Shown: positions 46,319 through 54,278, numbered from the stretch's first letter. The stretch: 64,000 nt of DNA from Croceitalea rosinachiae (GCF_031846445.1 NZ_JAVRHR010000001.1:1054001-1118000), one strand, 5' to 3'. Translations and numbers: made by a program. The notes: a model not told the origin generated them from the letters alone.

Positions 46319-47569
46319 TTATTTTAGTACTATCCGCTCTGCTTCACCAAAGCTGTCGTAGTTACTGGTAATCACCTGTTCGCCTTGTTCGAGACCTTCA
46401 AGAACCTCATAATATCTTGAATTTTGTTTTCCTACTCTTATATTCCTTCGGATGGCTTCATCCCCAGCCTGGTTCACTACAAAAATCCATTGACCGCCCG
46501 TACTTTGAAAAAAGCCTCCTTTAGGGAGTAACAAGGCATCACTAGAAGCTCCTAGTTGTAATTTGATATTATAACTTTGACCTGCACGAATGGTTTCAGG
46601 CTTTTCACCGGTAAAAACCAAATCAACCTTAAATCTTCCATTCCGAACTTCAGGATAGACTTTTCTTAGGCGTAACGGAAACTCTTTTCCGTTTCTCTCT
46701 AGGCTTGCCGATAAATCTCTTTTTACCCGGTCGATATAATGTTCGTCTATTTCAGCTTCAATTTTGAAGTCTGTAAGCACGTTGACCTGACCAATTCGTT
46801 GCCCTTGTGAAATATTTTGACCAATTTCGGCATCTAAAAACCCTAATTGTCCATCTGCAGGAGCACGCACATTTAAATGATCTAGTCGCTCATAAACCAT
46901 TGATAAAGTCTGTTGCATTCTACTTAAATCTGTGTCAAGACCTGTGAGTGATGTCTTTCGTAATTCATCATCTTGTTCGGTTTGAAGTTTAACAATATCA
47001 TATTGTTTTTGTGCCAGTTCATAGTTTTCCTTCGAAGTCAAATAGATTTCTCTAGAAATCAACTCATCTTGATACAAAGCTTCATTTTGCTCAAAATTTC
47101 TTTTTAAGCGCTGTAGATCCGTACTTGCCGTGGCCAAAGAGCGTCTGCCTTCTACCTGTCTTGAGTCAAAGGTCAATTTAGTAGACCTTAAATCATTTTG
47201 TTTAAGCGCCAGATTACTTTCACTGGCCAAAATTTGCTCGTAAAGGTTCATATTTTCTAACTTCAATATGATGTCACCTTTTTTGACCATGGTGCCCTCT
47301 TCGATTAATTTTTCCGACACCCTTCCACCTTCATAGGCATCCATATAAATTGTGGCTATGGGGGCAACATTACCATTAATGGTAATATAATCATCGAACT
47401 TTCCTTCTGCGATTTGGCCTATAGAAAGCCGGTCTTTCTCTGTTCTGAAGGTAGAAACCGATGTATTAAAAAGTATTTTCCAACCAACAAACAATAAGAG
47501 TAGGCCCAGGGCGATATAGCCATAATGTTTTGGGCGTAATCCTTTTTTCTTTTCGAGTTGTATATCCAT
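46319..47569 (-). CDS. Membrane-fusion (adaptor) protein, MacA/HlyD type
   Basis: The 416-residue protein has one N-terminal membrane helix (YGYIALGLLLLFVGWKILF). The order is then that of a periplasmic adaptor: a barrel-sandwich/lipoyl half (GGRVSEKLIEEGTMVKKGDIILKL), a long helical hairpin at about residues 105-220, the second lipoyl half (VRAPADGQLGFLDAEIGQNI), then a beta-barrel and a membrane-proximal domain. It links inner-membrane permease and outer-membrane channel. It is 8 bp downstream of tolC and upstream of ATPase 1. It is the only adaptor gene for eleven permeases. Confidence 0.93.
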   Translation of the reverse strand: MDIQLEKKKGLRPKHYGYIALGLLLLFVGWKILFNTSVSTFRTEKDRLSIGQIAEGKFDDYITINGNVAPIATIYMDAYEGGRVSEKLIEEGTMVKKGDIILKLENMNLYEQILASESNLALKQNDLRSTKLTFDSRQVEGRRSLATASTDLQRLKRNFEQNEALYQDELISREIYLTSKENYELAQKQYDIVKLQTEQDDELRKTSLTGLDTDLSRMQQTLSMVYERLDHLNVRAPADGQLGFLDAEIGQNISQGQRIGQVNVLTDFKIEAEIDEHYIDRVKRDLSASLERNGKEFPLRLRKVYPEVRNGRFKVDLVFTGEKPETIRAGQSYNIKLQLGASSDALLLPKGGFFQSTGGQWIFVVNQAGDEAIRRNIRVGKQNSRYYEVLEGLEQGEQVITSNYDSFGEAERIVLK

Positions 47570-47577
47570 GTTTGAAT

Positions 47578-48918
47578 TTAATTAATATTGAAAACAGGTA
47601 GGTTATTGTAAAAATCTAGTGTACTCTTATTTACTTTTAAGCGAAGTCTGACCTGCAAATTTTCATTTTGTGCTGTAGCAAAAAGGGTTTTGGCCCTTCC
47701 TAGTTCTATCGCATTAATAAGTCCTTTCTCGTATCGTTTTTGGGCGATTTGAAATGCCAATCCCTGTGATTTGCTTCTTTTTTCAGTTTGGAGCACTTCG
47801 GTATTTAAAGCATTATATTCTTGCACCAATTGTTGTATAAGCTGATATAGTTCTTGTTCTTGTATTTCAAAGTTGTTTTTGGCTCTGGCCAAAGCTATTT
47901 TTTGTTGTTTGACCCTAGAACGGCCAGACCATCCATTGCTAATTGGAACGTTCAAGGATACCCCAATAAATTGATTGGTATTGTCACGAAATTGTGACCT
48001 AAATGGTATGGTTACCCCAAGGGTATCTGTAATAGTTTCAAAATAGCCCGTACCATAGCCCGCTTGCACGGCAATTGATGGAGCCAAGCTACCTCTTGCA
48101 ATGGATACCTGTTTTTTGGCCGCTTTTACCCGAAGCTCTTGAGCTTTTATCAAAGGGATAAACTCCATCGCGGTATTAAAAACAGAATCAGAGGTGATTG
48201 CCGAACTAACAATACTATCAACCTTTTCAATTTCAGGGCGAATGAAAATATCAGTTTCATCTTCTAAGTTCATGGCCTGAATTAGTGCGAGCTTGGCTGC
48301 TGTCAATCTATTCTTGTTCTGGGTTAAAACAAGTTCATCTGCTAGCAACAAAGATTCAGCTTCATACAGGTCTGCCCCAGCCATTAGTCCGACCTCAATC
48401 TGTTTTTGAACCAATTCGTAATTCGTGGTTGAAATTTCGACCTGCTCTTCGGAAATGGTAATCAACCCTTCAATGAACTGAATGTCATAAAATGCCCGCA
48501 TTACTCGAAAAGCTAAAAGATATTTTTGCTGCACGCTCTCTTCTTTTGCAGCTTTATATAAAAATTTAGAGGCTTTGATGCTGTTTATTTTTTGAAACCC
48601 TTGAAAAACATCAAAAGAACCACTTAATGAGTAGTTGTTCGAGAAAAATTCGGTATTGGAAATACTGTTATCATTCGGGTTTATCTGCCTACCAAAGCTT
48701 ACATTATAGTCTGCAAAGCCATTTACATTTGGCAATAAGTTTCTGACAGATTGACGATAAGTTTCTTTATTGGACTGTTCTGTAAACTCAAAATCATTCA
48801 ATTGAAGATTGTTTTCAATGGCATAGGCAACACATTCTTCCAGAGACCAAACTTGTTGTGCCATCGTTGTAAGACAACTTGATGCTAATAGTATAAAAAA
48901 GATTTTCTTTAAGCTCAT
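47578..48918 (-). CDS. TolC-family outer-membrane channel protein
   Basis: The 446-residue protein has a signal peptide (MSLKKIFFILLASSCLTTMA, then QQ) and the two-fold repeated helical layout of TolC proteins, starting WSLEECVAYAIENNLQL, the usual opening. Long helices with regularly spaced Asn, Gln and Ala and the barrel strands (NANGFADYNVSFG-like region; NTNQFIGVSLNVPISNGW) fit an outer-membrane efflux channel. It is the first gene of the array's first transcription unit. Its start codon is 24 bp from a sigma-54-like promoter. Confidence 0.93.
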   Translation of the reverse strand: MSLKKIFFILLASSCLTTMAQQVWSLEECVAYAIENNLQLNDFEFTEQSNKETYRQSVRNLLPNVNGFADYNVSFGRQINPNDNSISNTEFFSNNYSLSGSFDVFQGFQKINSIKASKFLYKAAKEESVQQKYLLAFRVMRAFYDIQFIEGLITISEEQVEISTTNYELVQKQIEVGLMAGADLYEAESLLLADELVLTQNKNRLTAAKLALIQAMNLEDETDIFIRPEIEKVDSIVSSAITSDSVFNTAMEFIPLIKAQELRVKAAKKQVSIARGSLAPSIAVQAGYGTGYFETITDTLGVTIPFRSQFRDNTNQFIGVSLNVPISNGWSGRSRVKQQKIALARAKNNFEIQEQELYQLIQQLVQEYNALNTEVLQTEKRSKSQGLAFQIAQKRYEKGLINAIELGRAKTLFATAQNENLQVRLRLKVNKSTLDFYNNLPVFNIN

Positions 48919-48942
48919 ATTAAATTGCTATGCCAGAATGGA

Positions 48943-48958
48943 TGCTATTCTCGTGCCA
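48943..48958 (-). promoter_or_regulatory. Sigma-54-like promoter of unit I (tolC)
   Basis: The minus strand reads TGGCACGAGAATAGCA. Compared with the consensus TGGCACG-N4-TTGCA this has a single mismatch. The transcript should start about 12 bp downstream, near 48933, some 15 bp before the tolC ATG. It is the best of the three related promoters in the locus. Confidence 0.8.
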
Positions 48959-49021
48959 TAAAATTAAAACCCTGATAATCAGATTTTTAAAAAATTTTTA
49001 TTAAAATCCAACAATTTGATG

Positions 49022-49060
49022 TGTAAAATTTTTATACAAAAAGTGTAAAATAATTTTACA
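49022..49060 (-). promoter_or_regulatory. Paired palindromic activator sites of unit I
   Basis: TGTAAAATTTTTATACA (49022-49038) and TGTAAAATAATTTTACA (49044-49060). The second is a perfect 17-bp palindrome. Centres are 22 bp apart, as in the two other units. The nearer site begins 64 bp from the -24 box of the tolC promoter. The sites are shared with the divergent regulator gene and could also control it. Confidence 0.78.
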
Positions 49061-49067
49061 TAGCTTT

Positions 49068-49075
49068 TATTTTTG
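49068..49075 (+). promoter_or_regulatory. Possible -7 element of the regulator operon
   Basis: TATTTTTG fits TAnnTTTG, but there is no TTG 19 bp upstream; the activator site 49044-49060 lies there instead. If real, the regulator would control its own gene from that site. Confidence 0.3.
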
Positions 49076-49120
49076 AATAATCAATCCGTAGTTTTAAAAA
49101 TTATGGGGTGGTCTGGCAAG

Positions 49121-49136
49121 CCCTTCATTTGAAGGG
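49121..49136 (+). other. Hairpin upstream of the regulator gene
   Basis: CCCTTC-ATTT-GAAGGG, a perfect six-pair stem without a T-run, 89 bp before the start codon. Not a terminator by appearance; it may be part of the leader. Confidence 0.4.
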
Positions 49137-49225
49137 AATACCAAAATAAAGACCTCTAAAAGATAGAAAGGTTACAAAAACGGTACATAATTTGTTTTCG
49201 AGTTAGTAGGTTAAAACCATTGATT

Positions 49226-50590
49226 ATGACCAACGCAAACATTTTGGTAATAGATGATAACAAAAGTGTTCTCAGCGCTTTAGAGATTCTATTACAGTTC
49301 GAATATAAGAGTGTTAAGACCTTATTTAATCCAAATCAAATCTCATCCTTTCCAAATATTAAAGAAATTGATATCGTATTATTGGATATGAACTTTTCAG
49401 CTGGCGTAAATACCGGTAATGAAGGCTTGTTTTGGTTGAATGAAATTAAAAAGAAATCACCAAACACATCTGTAATTATGATGACTGCTTATGGGGCGGT
49501 AGATTTGGCGGTTAAAGCTTTAAAGCAGGGCGCATCTGATTTTATTTTAAAACCATGGAACAATGAACGTTTATTGACTACGGTAAAGTCAGCCTATGAG
49601 CTTCGAAAGTCAAAAGAAGAAATTAACCAACTTAAAAAGAAAGAAAGTCACCTTAAACGGTTTATCAATGAGGATAAGAACCACATCATTGGTAATTCAA
49701 AAGCTTTAATAGCAGTACTCAACCTCGTTCAAAAGGTCGCTAAAACGGATGTAAACGTTTTGATTACAGGGGAAAATGGAACGGGTAAGGAATTAATAGC
49801 AAGAGAATTACACCGGCTATCAAGCAGGAAGAATGAGGTCTTCATAAATGTTGACATGGGTTCCATATCGGATAGTTTGTTTGAAAGTGAACTTTTTGGG
49901 CACGCCAAAGGTTCTTTTACCGATGCTAAAGAAGATCGTGCAGGAAAGTTTGAAGCTGCCAATCTTGGAAGTCTATTTTTAGATGAAATGGGCAACCTTT
50001 CACTTCAAACCCAGGCGAAACTCCTTTCTGCAATACAGAATAAATCTATTGTTAGGGTGGGGTCTAATAAACCAATTGATGTTGACATCAGATTAATATG
50101 TGCAACCAATTGTAACTTAGATCAAATGGTTATTGATGGTCTTTTTAGAGAAGATTTATTATACCGAATTAACACCATTCATATTGAGGTACCGCCGCTT
50201 CGGGAACGTGAAGGTGATATCTTGGTTTTGGCAGATTTCTTTTTGAAACAATTTGCCAATAAGTATGATAAATCTGGATTGAAAATAAATAATTTGGCCC
50301 AAGAAAAACTGATGGAATACCAATGGCCAGGTAATATTCGTGAGTTACAACACACAATGGAACGTGCTGTTATTTTATCGGAAGGGAATGTTCTAAAGCC
50401 CACCGATTTCTTATTACATTCAAAACCGGCACAATCTTTAGAAACTGAATTGATTACTTTGGATGAAATGGAGCATCATATGATTTCAAGAGCATTGGAA
50501 CTTCATGATGGAAATTATAGTGCGGCCGCGGAACAATTGGGAGTATCAAGGCAGACCCTATATAATAAAATGAAGAAGCTTAGTAAATAA
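49226..50590 (+). CDS. NtrC-type sigma-54-dependent response regulator
   Basis: The protein is 454 residues from the ATG at 49226; an in-frame TTG lies two codons earlier. The receiver domain (1-125) has Asp10-Asp11, phospho-acceptor Asp54 (LLDM), Thr87 (MMTAYG) and Lys109. The AAA+ domain follows: Walker A GENGTGKE at 182-189, the sigma-54 contact loop as GSFTDA (229-234) instead of GAFTGA, Walker B LFLDEMG, and the arginine-finger region FREDLLYRI. A Fis-type HTH ends the protein (GNYSAAAEQLGVSRQTLYNK). It is transcribed away from the permease array and is the likely binder of the paired palindromes. The kinase gene starts on its stop codon. Confidence 0.95.
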   Translation: MTNANILVIDDNKSVLSALEILLQFEYKSVKTLFNPNQISSFPNIKEIDIVLLDMNFSAGVNTGNEGLFWLNEIKKKSPNTSVIMMTAYGAVDLAVKALKQGASDFILKPWNNERLLTTVKSAYELRKSKEEINQLKKKESHLKRFINEDKNHIIGNSKALIAVLNLVQKVAKTDVNVLITGENGTGKELIARELHRLSSRKNEVFINVDMGSISDSLFESELFGHAKGSFTDAKEDRAGKFEAANLGSLFLDEMGNLSLQTQAKLLSAIQNKSIVRVGSNKPIDVDIRLICATNCNLDQMVIDGLFREDLLYRINTIHIEVPPLREREGDILVLADFFLKQFANKYDKSGLKINNLAQEKLMEYQWPGNIRELQHTMERAVILSEGNVLKPTDFLLHSKPAQSLETELITLDEMEHHMISRALELHDGNYSAAAEQLGVSRQTLYNKMKKLSK

Positions 50591-51933
50591 TGGCAAGTAG
50601 AAATTTTTATATTCAATTAATAATCAGAATACTATTTATTACTGCAACCGCCATGGTAATGGCTTTTGCCATTGTAGAGGCTTGGTATTTAATACTCTTT
50701 GTTACTGTTATAGCTTTGGTATCTCAAGTCTATGACCTTATCCGTTTTATCAATAGTACCAATAGAAAAATCGCCTATTTTTTTGATGCTATTAAGAACG
50801 AAGATTTTACGCTGAGGTTTCCAGAGAAGGTTTCGATTAAATCGTTTAAAGAATTAAATCAGAGTTTAAATCGTGTCAACGGATTAATTCAAGAAGTACA
50901 CTTACAGCTTCAGATACGTGAAAAATATTACCAAGAAATTTTAAAGCAGGCGAATATTGGTATCATGACCTTTAACGATAAAGGGCATATTCTTTTTTCA
51001 AACCCGACGCTAGAGAACCTATTAAATTATAGGCCACTTAACCATATCAAACAGTTAAAGCAAATAGACGCCAAACTTTATGAAGTATTTGAGTCTTTCA
51101 AGCCTTTTGAACGCAAACTATTTCAATTAACCAATGAACGCGAACAAATTCAATTGGCTTTAAAATCCACACAAGTTGTCTTAGATGAAAACCCTCTTTT
51201 ATTGGTAGTTGTGCAAGACATCAATGAAGAACTTGATGAAAAGGAGACTGACTCATGGATTCGTTTGATTCGAGTACTCACCCATGAAATCATGAATACG
51301 ATAACACCCATAACCTCCATTTCAGAATCTATTTTAAAGTATTACCATAAAAAAGATGGTGCGATTGTGGAACAACTAGATAAGGAAAAAATTTCTAGTG
51401 CCGCAAGGGGGTTGGAAGTGATTAAAAGTCAAGGGAACAATCTAATGGATTTTGTACAGGGCTATCGAAGTTTTTTGAACGTTCCTTCGCCTGATAGAGC
51501 CATTGTCAGTGCCAGCAGCTTATTTGACAGGGTTCAAGTATTGATGCAGCTAGATGAGAATTCAACGACTAAAATAAAATGGATTCAAAATGAACCTGAG
51601 ATTGAGTTTTTTATTGATGAGAAACAATTGACACAAGTACTCATCAACCTTGTAAAAAATGCGATTCATTCTTTGGAACTTGAAGCTTCTGGACTAATTC
51701 AAGTCATAGCTGGGCAAGATAATAAAGGGAGAAAATGTATCGTGATTAAGGATAATGGGCCTGGAATTCCTGAAGAAATGATAGATGAAATATTTGTACC
51801 CTTCTTCACTACAAAAGAAAAAGGAACAGGAATTGGATTGAGTCTTTCAAGACAAATCATGCAATTGCATGGGGGCAGTTTAAAACTATATTCAAAGCCT
51901 GGTACGGAAACTGTGTTTACCCTAACTTTTTAA
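50590..51933 (+). CDS. Sensor histidine kinase (NtrY-like) with minimal external loop
   Basis: The 447-residue protein starts at the last base of the regulator stop codon (TAATG), so translation is coupled. Two membrane helices at about 8-27 and 30-50 are joined by only a few residues, leaving almost no periplasmic sensor. A HAMP-like region follows (FFDAIKNEDFTLRF), then a PAS domain (about 110-215, ANIGIMTFNDKGHILFSNPT). The phospho-acceptor His232 lies in LTHEIMNTITPI, and the HATPase has NLVKNAIHSL, DNGPGIP and GTGIGLSLS. It must sense through its membrane helices or cytoplasmic PAS domain, or via a partner such as one of the permeases. It is the cognate kinase of the adjacent regulator. 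Confidence 0.94.
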   Translation: MASRNFYIQLIIRILFITATAMVMAFAIVEAWYLILFVTVIALVSQVYDLIRFINSTNRKIAYFFDAIKNEDFTLRFPEKVSIKSFKELNQSLNRVNGLIQEVHLQLQIREKYYQEILKQANIGIMTFNDKGHILFSNPTLENLLNYRPLNHIKQLKQIDAKLYEVFESFKPFERKLFQLTNEREQIQLALKSTQVVLDENPLLLVVVQDINEELDEKETDSWIRLIRVLTHEIMNTITPITSISESILKYYHKKDGAIVEQLDKEKISSAARGLEVIKSQGNNLMDFVQGYRSFLNVPSPDRAIVSASSLFDRVQVLMQLDENSTTKIKWIQNEPEIEFFIDEKQLTQVLINLVKNAIHSLELEASGLIQVIAGQDNKGRKCIVIKDNGPGIPEEMIDEIFVPFFTTKEKGTGIGLSLSRQIMQLHGGSLKLYSKPGTETVFTLTF

Positions 51934-51942
51934 ATTAATATT

Positions 51943-52386
51943 TTGAAAACGGAAGCATATCAATATTGTAAAGCATACGTTAATTCAAGAATACAACGAA
52001 TTCAAAAACAAATTAATGAGGTTAAATTGTCATTGTCTTCCGAATCAAAAAGTACAGCAGGGGATAAGCATGAAACAGGTAGGGCGATGTTACAATTAGA
52101 ACGAGAAAAATTAGGTCAACAACTACTGGAAGCAGAAAAAATGCAACAGCTTCTTAAAAAAGTTCCAACAGAAACAAATAGTGAAAGAGTAGTTTTAGGA
52201 AGTTTGGTTCAAACAGATACTACGTTCTATTACATTGCTATATCCGCAGGGAAATATGAAGCTAAAGCCGCTGAGATTTTTTGTATTTCTCCAAATACTC
52301 CTATTGCAAGATTACTTTTAGGGAAAGAAGTCGACCACAATTTTGAGTTTAATAAACTAAAATCTAAAATAATAGCAATCAGCTAG
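51943..52386 (+). CDS. GreA/GreB-like protein
   Basis: The protein is 147 residues from a TTG start at 51943, 9 bp after the kinase stop; no ATG fits better. An N-terminal coiled coil (about 1-75) has a turn SESKSTAGDKHETG where Gre factors carry their acidic tip. A C-terminal FKBP-like domain (about 85-147) has VVLGSLVQTDTTFYYIAISAG and ISPNTPIARLLLGKEVDH, close to the Gre sequence for that region. In Bacteroidota this small family is often misnamed as an acyl-carrier-protein synthase. It likely acts on RNA polymerase. Its place in the regulator-kinase operon may be functional. Confidence 0.7.
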   Translation: MKTEAYQYCKAYVNSRIQRIQKQINEVKLSLSSESKSTAGDKHETGRAMLQLEREKLGQQLLEAEKMQQLLKKVPTETNSERVVLGSLVQTDTTFYYIAISAGKYEAKAAEIFCISPNTPIARLLLGKEVDHNFEFNKLKSKIIAIS

Positions 52387-52475
52387 ATATGGCATTTTTC
52401 ATTTAACTTTTCCTTAAAGTATTTAGGTGTTTTCTTTTCTATATTTAAGAAGAATAATCAATAAATAAAACAATC

Positions 52476-52853
52476 ATGACAACACAAGAAGTAGCAAACC
52501 AATTTGTAACCTTATGTAAAGAGGGCAAGTATGATGAAGCATATGGAATGTATGCAGACAATGCAGTAAGTGAAGAAATGCCAGGAATTCCAAACCATAT
52601 TACTACTGGAAAAGAGAATATTGTTAAGGAGTACCAACAATGGGCTGAAAATATTGAAGAAATGCATGGAGGCTCTGTTGGCGAACCGATGATTGCGGGC
52701 AATCATTTTGTGGTACCTATGTCAATAGATGCCACTTTTAAAGACCGAGGGCGTCAACAAATGGATGAACTTTGTGTTTACCAGGTGGAGAACGACCAAA
52801 TAACAAGAGCAACATACCATTACCAATTGCCAGATATGGGGCAGGGAATGTAG
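52476..52853 (+). CDS. SnoaL/NTF2-like fold protein
   Basis: The 125-residue protein opens MTTQEVANQFVTLCKEGKYDEAYGMYADN, typical of SnoaL-like domains (nuclear transport factor 2 fold), and ends with a short Met/Gly tail. Members act as small enzymes or ligand binders with a cone-shaped pocket, and the sequence does not say which. The stop codon is 1 bp from the stop of the convergent arfB gene. Confidence 0.75.
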   Translation: MTTQEVANQFVTLCKEGKYDEAYGMYADNAVSEEMPGIPNHITTGKENIVKEYQQWAENIEEMHGGSVGEPMIAGNHFVVPMSIDATFKDRGRQQMDELCVYQVENDQITRATYHYQLPDMGQGM

Positions 52854-52854
52854 T

Positions 52855-53259
52855 TTAATCTAAATTCGGTTTTTGTCGATTTGTTTTTTTAATTGAAGCC
52901 GCTTTTTTTGACTTTATCCTTTTTTCGACAGAAGATTTTGAAGGCTTTGTAGGTTTCCTTTTTTTAGGAACATGCAAAGCCTTTTTTAGTACTTCAAAAA
53001 ATCGTTTTACAACGAGTGCTTTATTTTTATGCTGGCTTCTGGCCTCATCACATTGAAGGATTAAAACATACTCTTTTGTAAGCCTATTTACTAACTTAAT
53101 TAATAACCTTTCCTTTTCTAATTCCGATAGTCCTTCCGATTTTAAAACATCAAAACTAAGCTCCACTTTTGAAGATACTTTATTCACATGCTGACCACCC
53201 GCCCCACTGCCGCGAATGGCTTTAAATTTTAATTCTTGTATGATTTTATCGTAATCCAA
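52855..53259 (-). CDS. arfB: Peptidyl-tRNA hydrolase ArfB (alternative ribosome rescue)
   Basis: The 134-residue protein has the release-factor-like core: GSGAGGQHVNKVSSKVELSF holds the GGQ motif that hydrolyses peptidyl-tRNA. A lysine-rich, disordered C-terminal tail (KKRKPTKPSKSSVEKRIKSKKA) enters the empty mRNA channel in the ArfB/YaeJ family. No codon-recognition domain is present. It frees ribosomes stalled on mRNAs without a stop codon. Length matches the family (about 135-140). Confidence 0.93.
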   Translation of the reverse strand: MDYDKIIQELKFKAIRGSGAGGQHVNKVSSKVELSFDVLKSEGLSELEKERLLIKLVNRLTKEYVLILQCDEARSQHKNKALVVKRFFEVLKKALHVPKKRKPTKPSKSSVEKRIKSKKAASIKKTNRQKPNLD

Positions 53260-53300
53260 AACCCTTTTTTCGATAAAGTTAAGAATTCAAAGATGGACGA

Positions 53301-54278
53301 TTAGTTCTGTAATCTTTTATTGACCAGTTGAAGAGAGACATTTAGAAATACCTGTGAACTTACTTTTAGGGCATGGCGATTGGTGAAAAATACGCTTAAA
53401 CCATTATTGGAGAGGCCTTCTATTAAATAGTGGCTTCCCTTAAAATGATTGTTAACGACATAAACTTCAAATCCAGAAGCTTTAGAAATTTCAAACTCAT
53501 GCGGATACACTAAAATAACATTATCGCCTGTGCCATACTCCTTTAACAGGGAAACCGGAATTTGATTGACAATATCAAAGAGCGAGGCGGTGTATTTTTT
53601 CTTTGGTTTTTGATATAATTCTAGTGTAGGTTCATGAGCTAGAACCGCTCCATTTTTTAAAACAATGGTTTCGTCAGCAAAGGGCAATACATCATTAGGG
53701 TCGTGGCTGGCATTGATAACCGTAATACCTTTTTCTTTTAAGTAAGGAAAAAGCCTATAACGCAATTCATTTTTTTTGAATTGATCAATACTACTGAAAG
53801 GTTCATCTAGCAATAACACTTCAGGTTCTTGCGCCAATGCTCTAGCCAATGCCACACGCTGTTGCTGACCGCCACTTAGGTTTTTTACTTTGATGTCTGC
53901 ATAGTCCTCCATTTCAATGACAGAAAGCAATTCATCGATACGGGCTTGATGGGTTTCCATTTCGAAAGCGGACAAATATTCTGCTATATTCTCAGATACT
54001 GAGGTAAAAGGCATCAAATCAAAATCTTGTGCCACATATTTCATGTACTTTTCCCCAGGAACCAGATTATAGCTTGGCCCTAAAACTTCATTGTTTTTCC
54101 AATGAATGTTTCCTTCATCAAGTTCAAGTAGGCCATAAATTGCTTTTAGTAAGGTGCTTTTTCCAGAACCACTTTCCCCCATGATAGCAAGATGTTTTGC
54201 TTCTTCCAAAGTGAATGTAATCTCCTTAAGAATAAGCTCATCTTGATACGAAAAAGAAATATTACCAACGTTTAACAT
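53301..54278 (-). CDS. ABC transporter ATPase with C-terminal regulatory domain
   Basis: The 325-residue protein has Walker A GESGSGKST, Q-loop VAQDFDLMP, signature LSGGQQQRVALARAL, Walker B VLLLDEPFSSID and H-loop ASHD. The DEPFSSID and C-terminal extra domain (about 230-325, FEVYVVNNHFKGSHYLIEG) are like the TOBE-type tail of the iron/spermidine/molybdate importer ATPases (PotA/FbpC class). No permease or binding protein lies next to it in the window. It starts about 15 bp beyond the prolyl oligopeptidase terminator. Confidence 0.85.
   Translation of the reverse strand: MLNVGNISFSYQDELILKEITFTLEEAKHLAIMGESGSGKSTLLKAIYGLLELDEGNIHWKNNEVLGPSYNLVPGEKYMKYVAQDFDLMPFTSVSENIAEYLSAFEMETHQARIDELLSVIEMEDYADIKVKNLSGGQQQRVALARALAQEPEVLLLDEPFSSIDQFKKNELRYRLFPYLKEKGITVINASHDPNDVLPFADETIVLKNGAVLAHEPTLELYQKPKKKYTASLFDIVNQIPVSLLKEYGTGDNVILVYPHEFEISKASGFEVYVVNNHFKGSHYLIEGLSNNGLSVFFTNRHALKVSSQVFLNVSLQLVNKRLQN

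Noticed and set aside
15806..48918. Insertion-sequence origin for the repeated genes
   Set aside because: No transposase, terminal inverted repeats or target duplications were seen; the repetition is of permease genes themselves.
49114..49129. Possible sigma-54 element TGGCAAGCCCTTCATT upstream of the regulator gene
   Set aside because: The -24 part is present, but there is no G or C at the -12 position, unlike the three array promoters.
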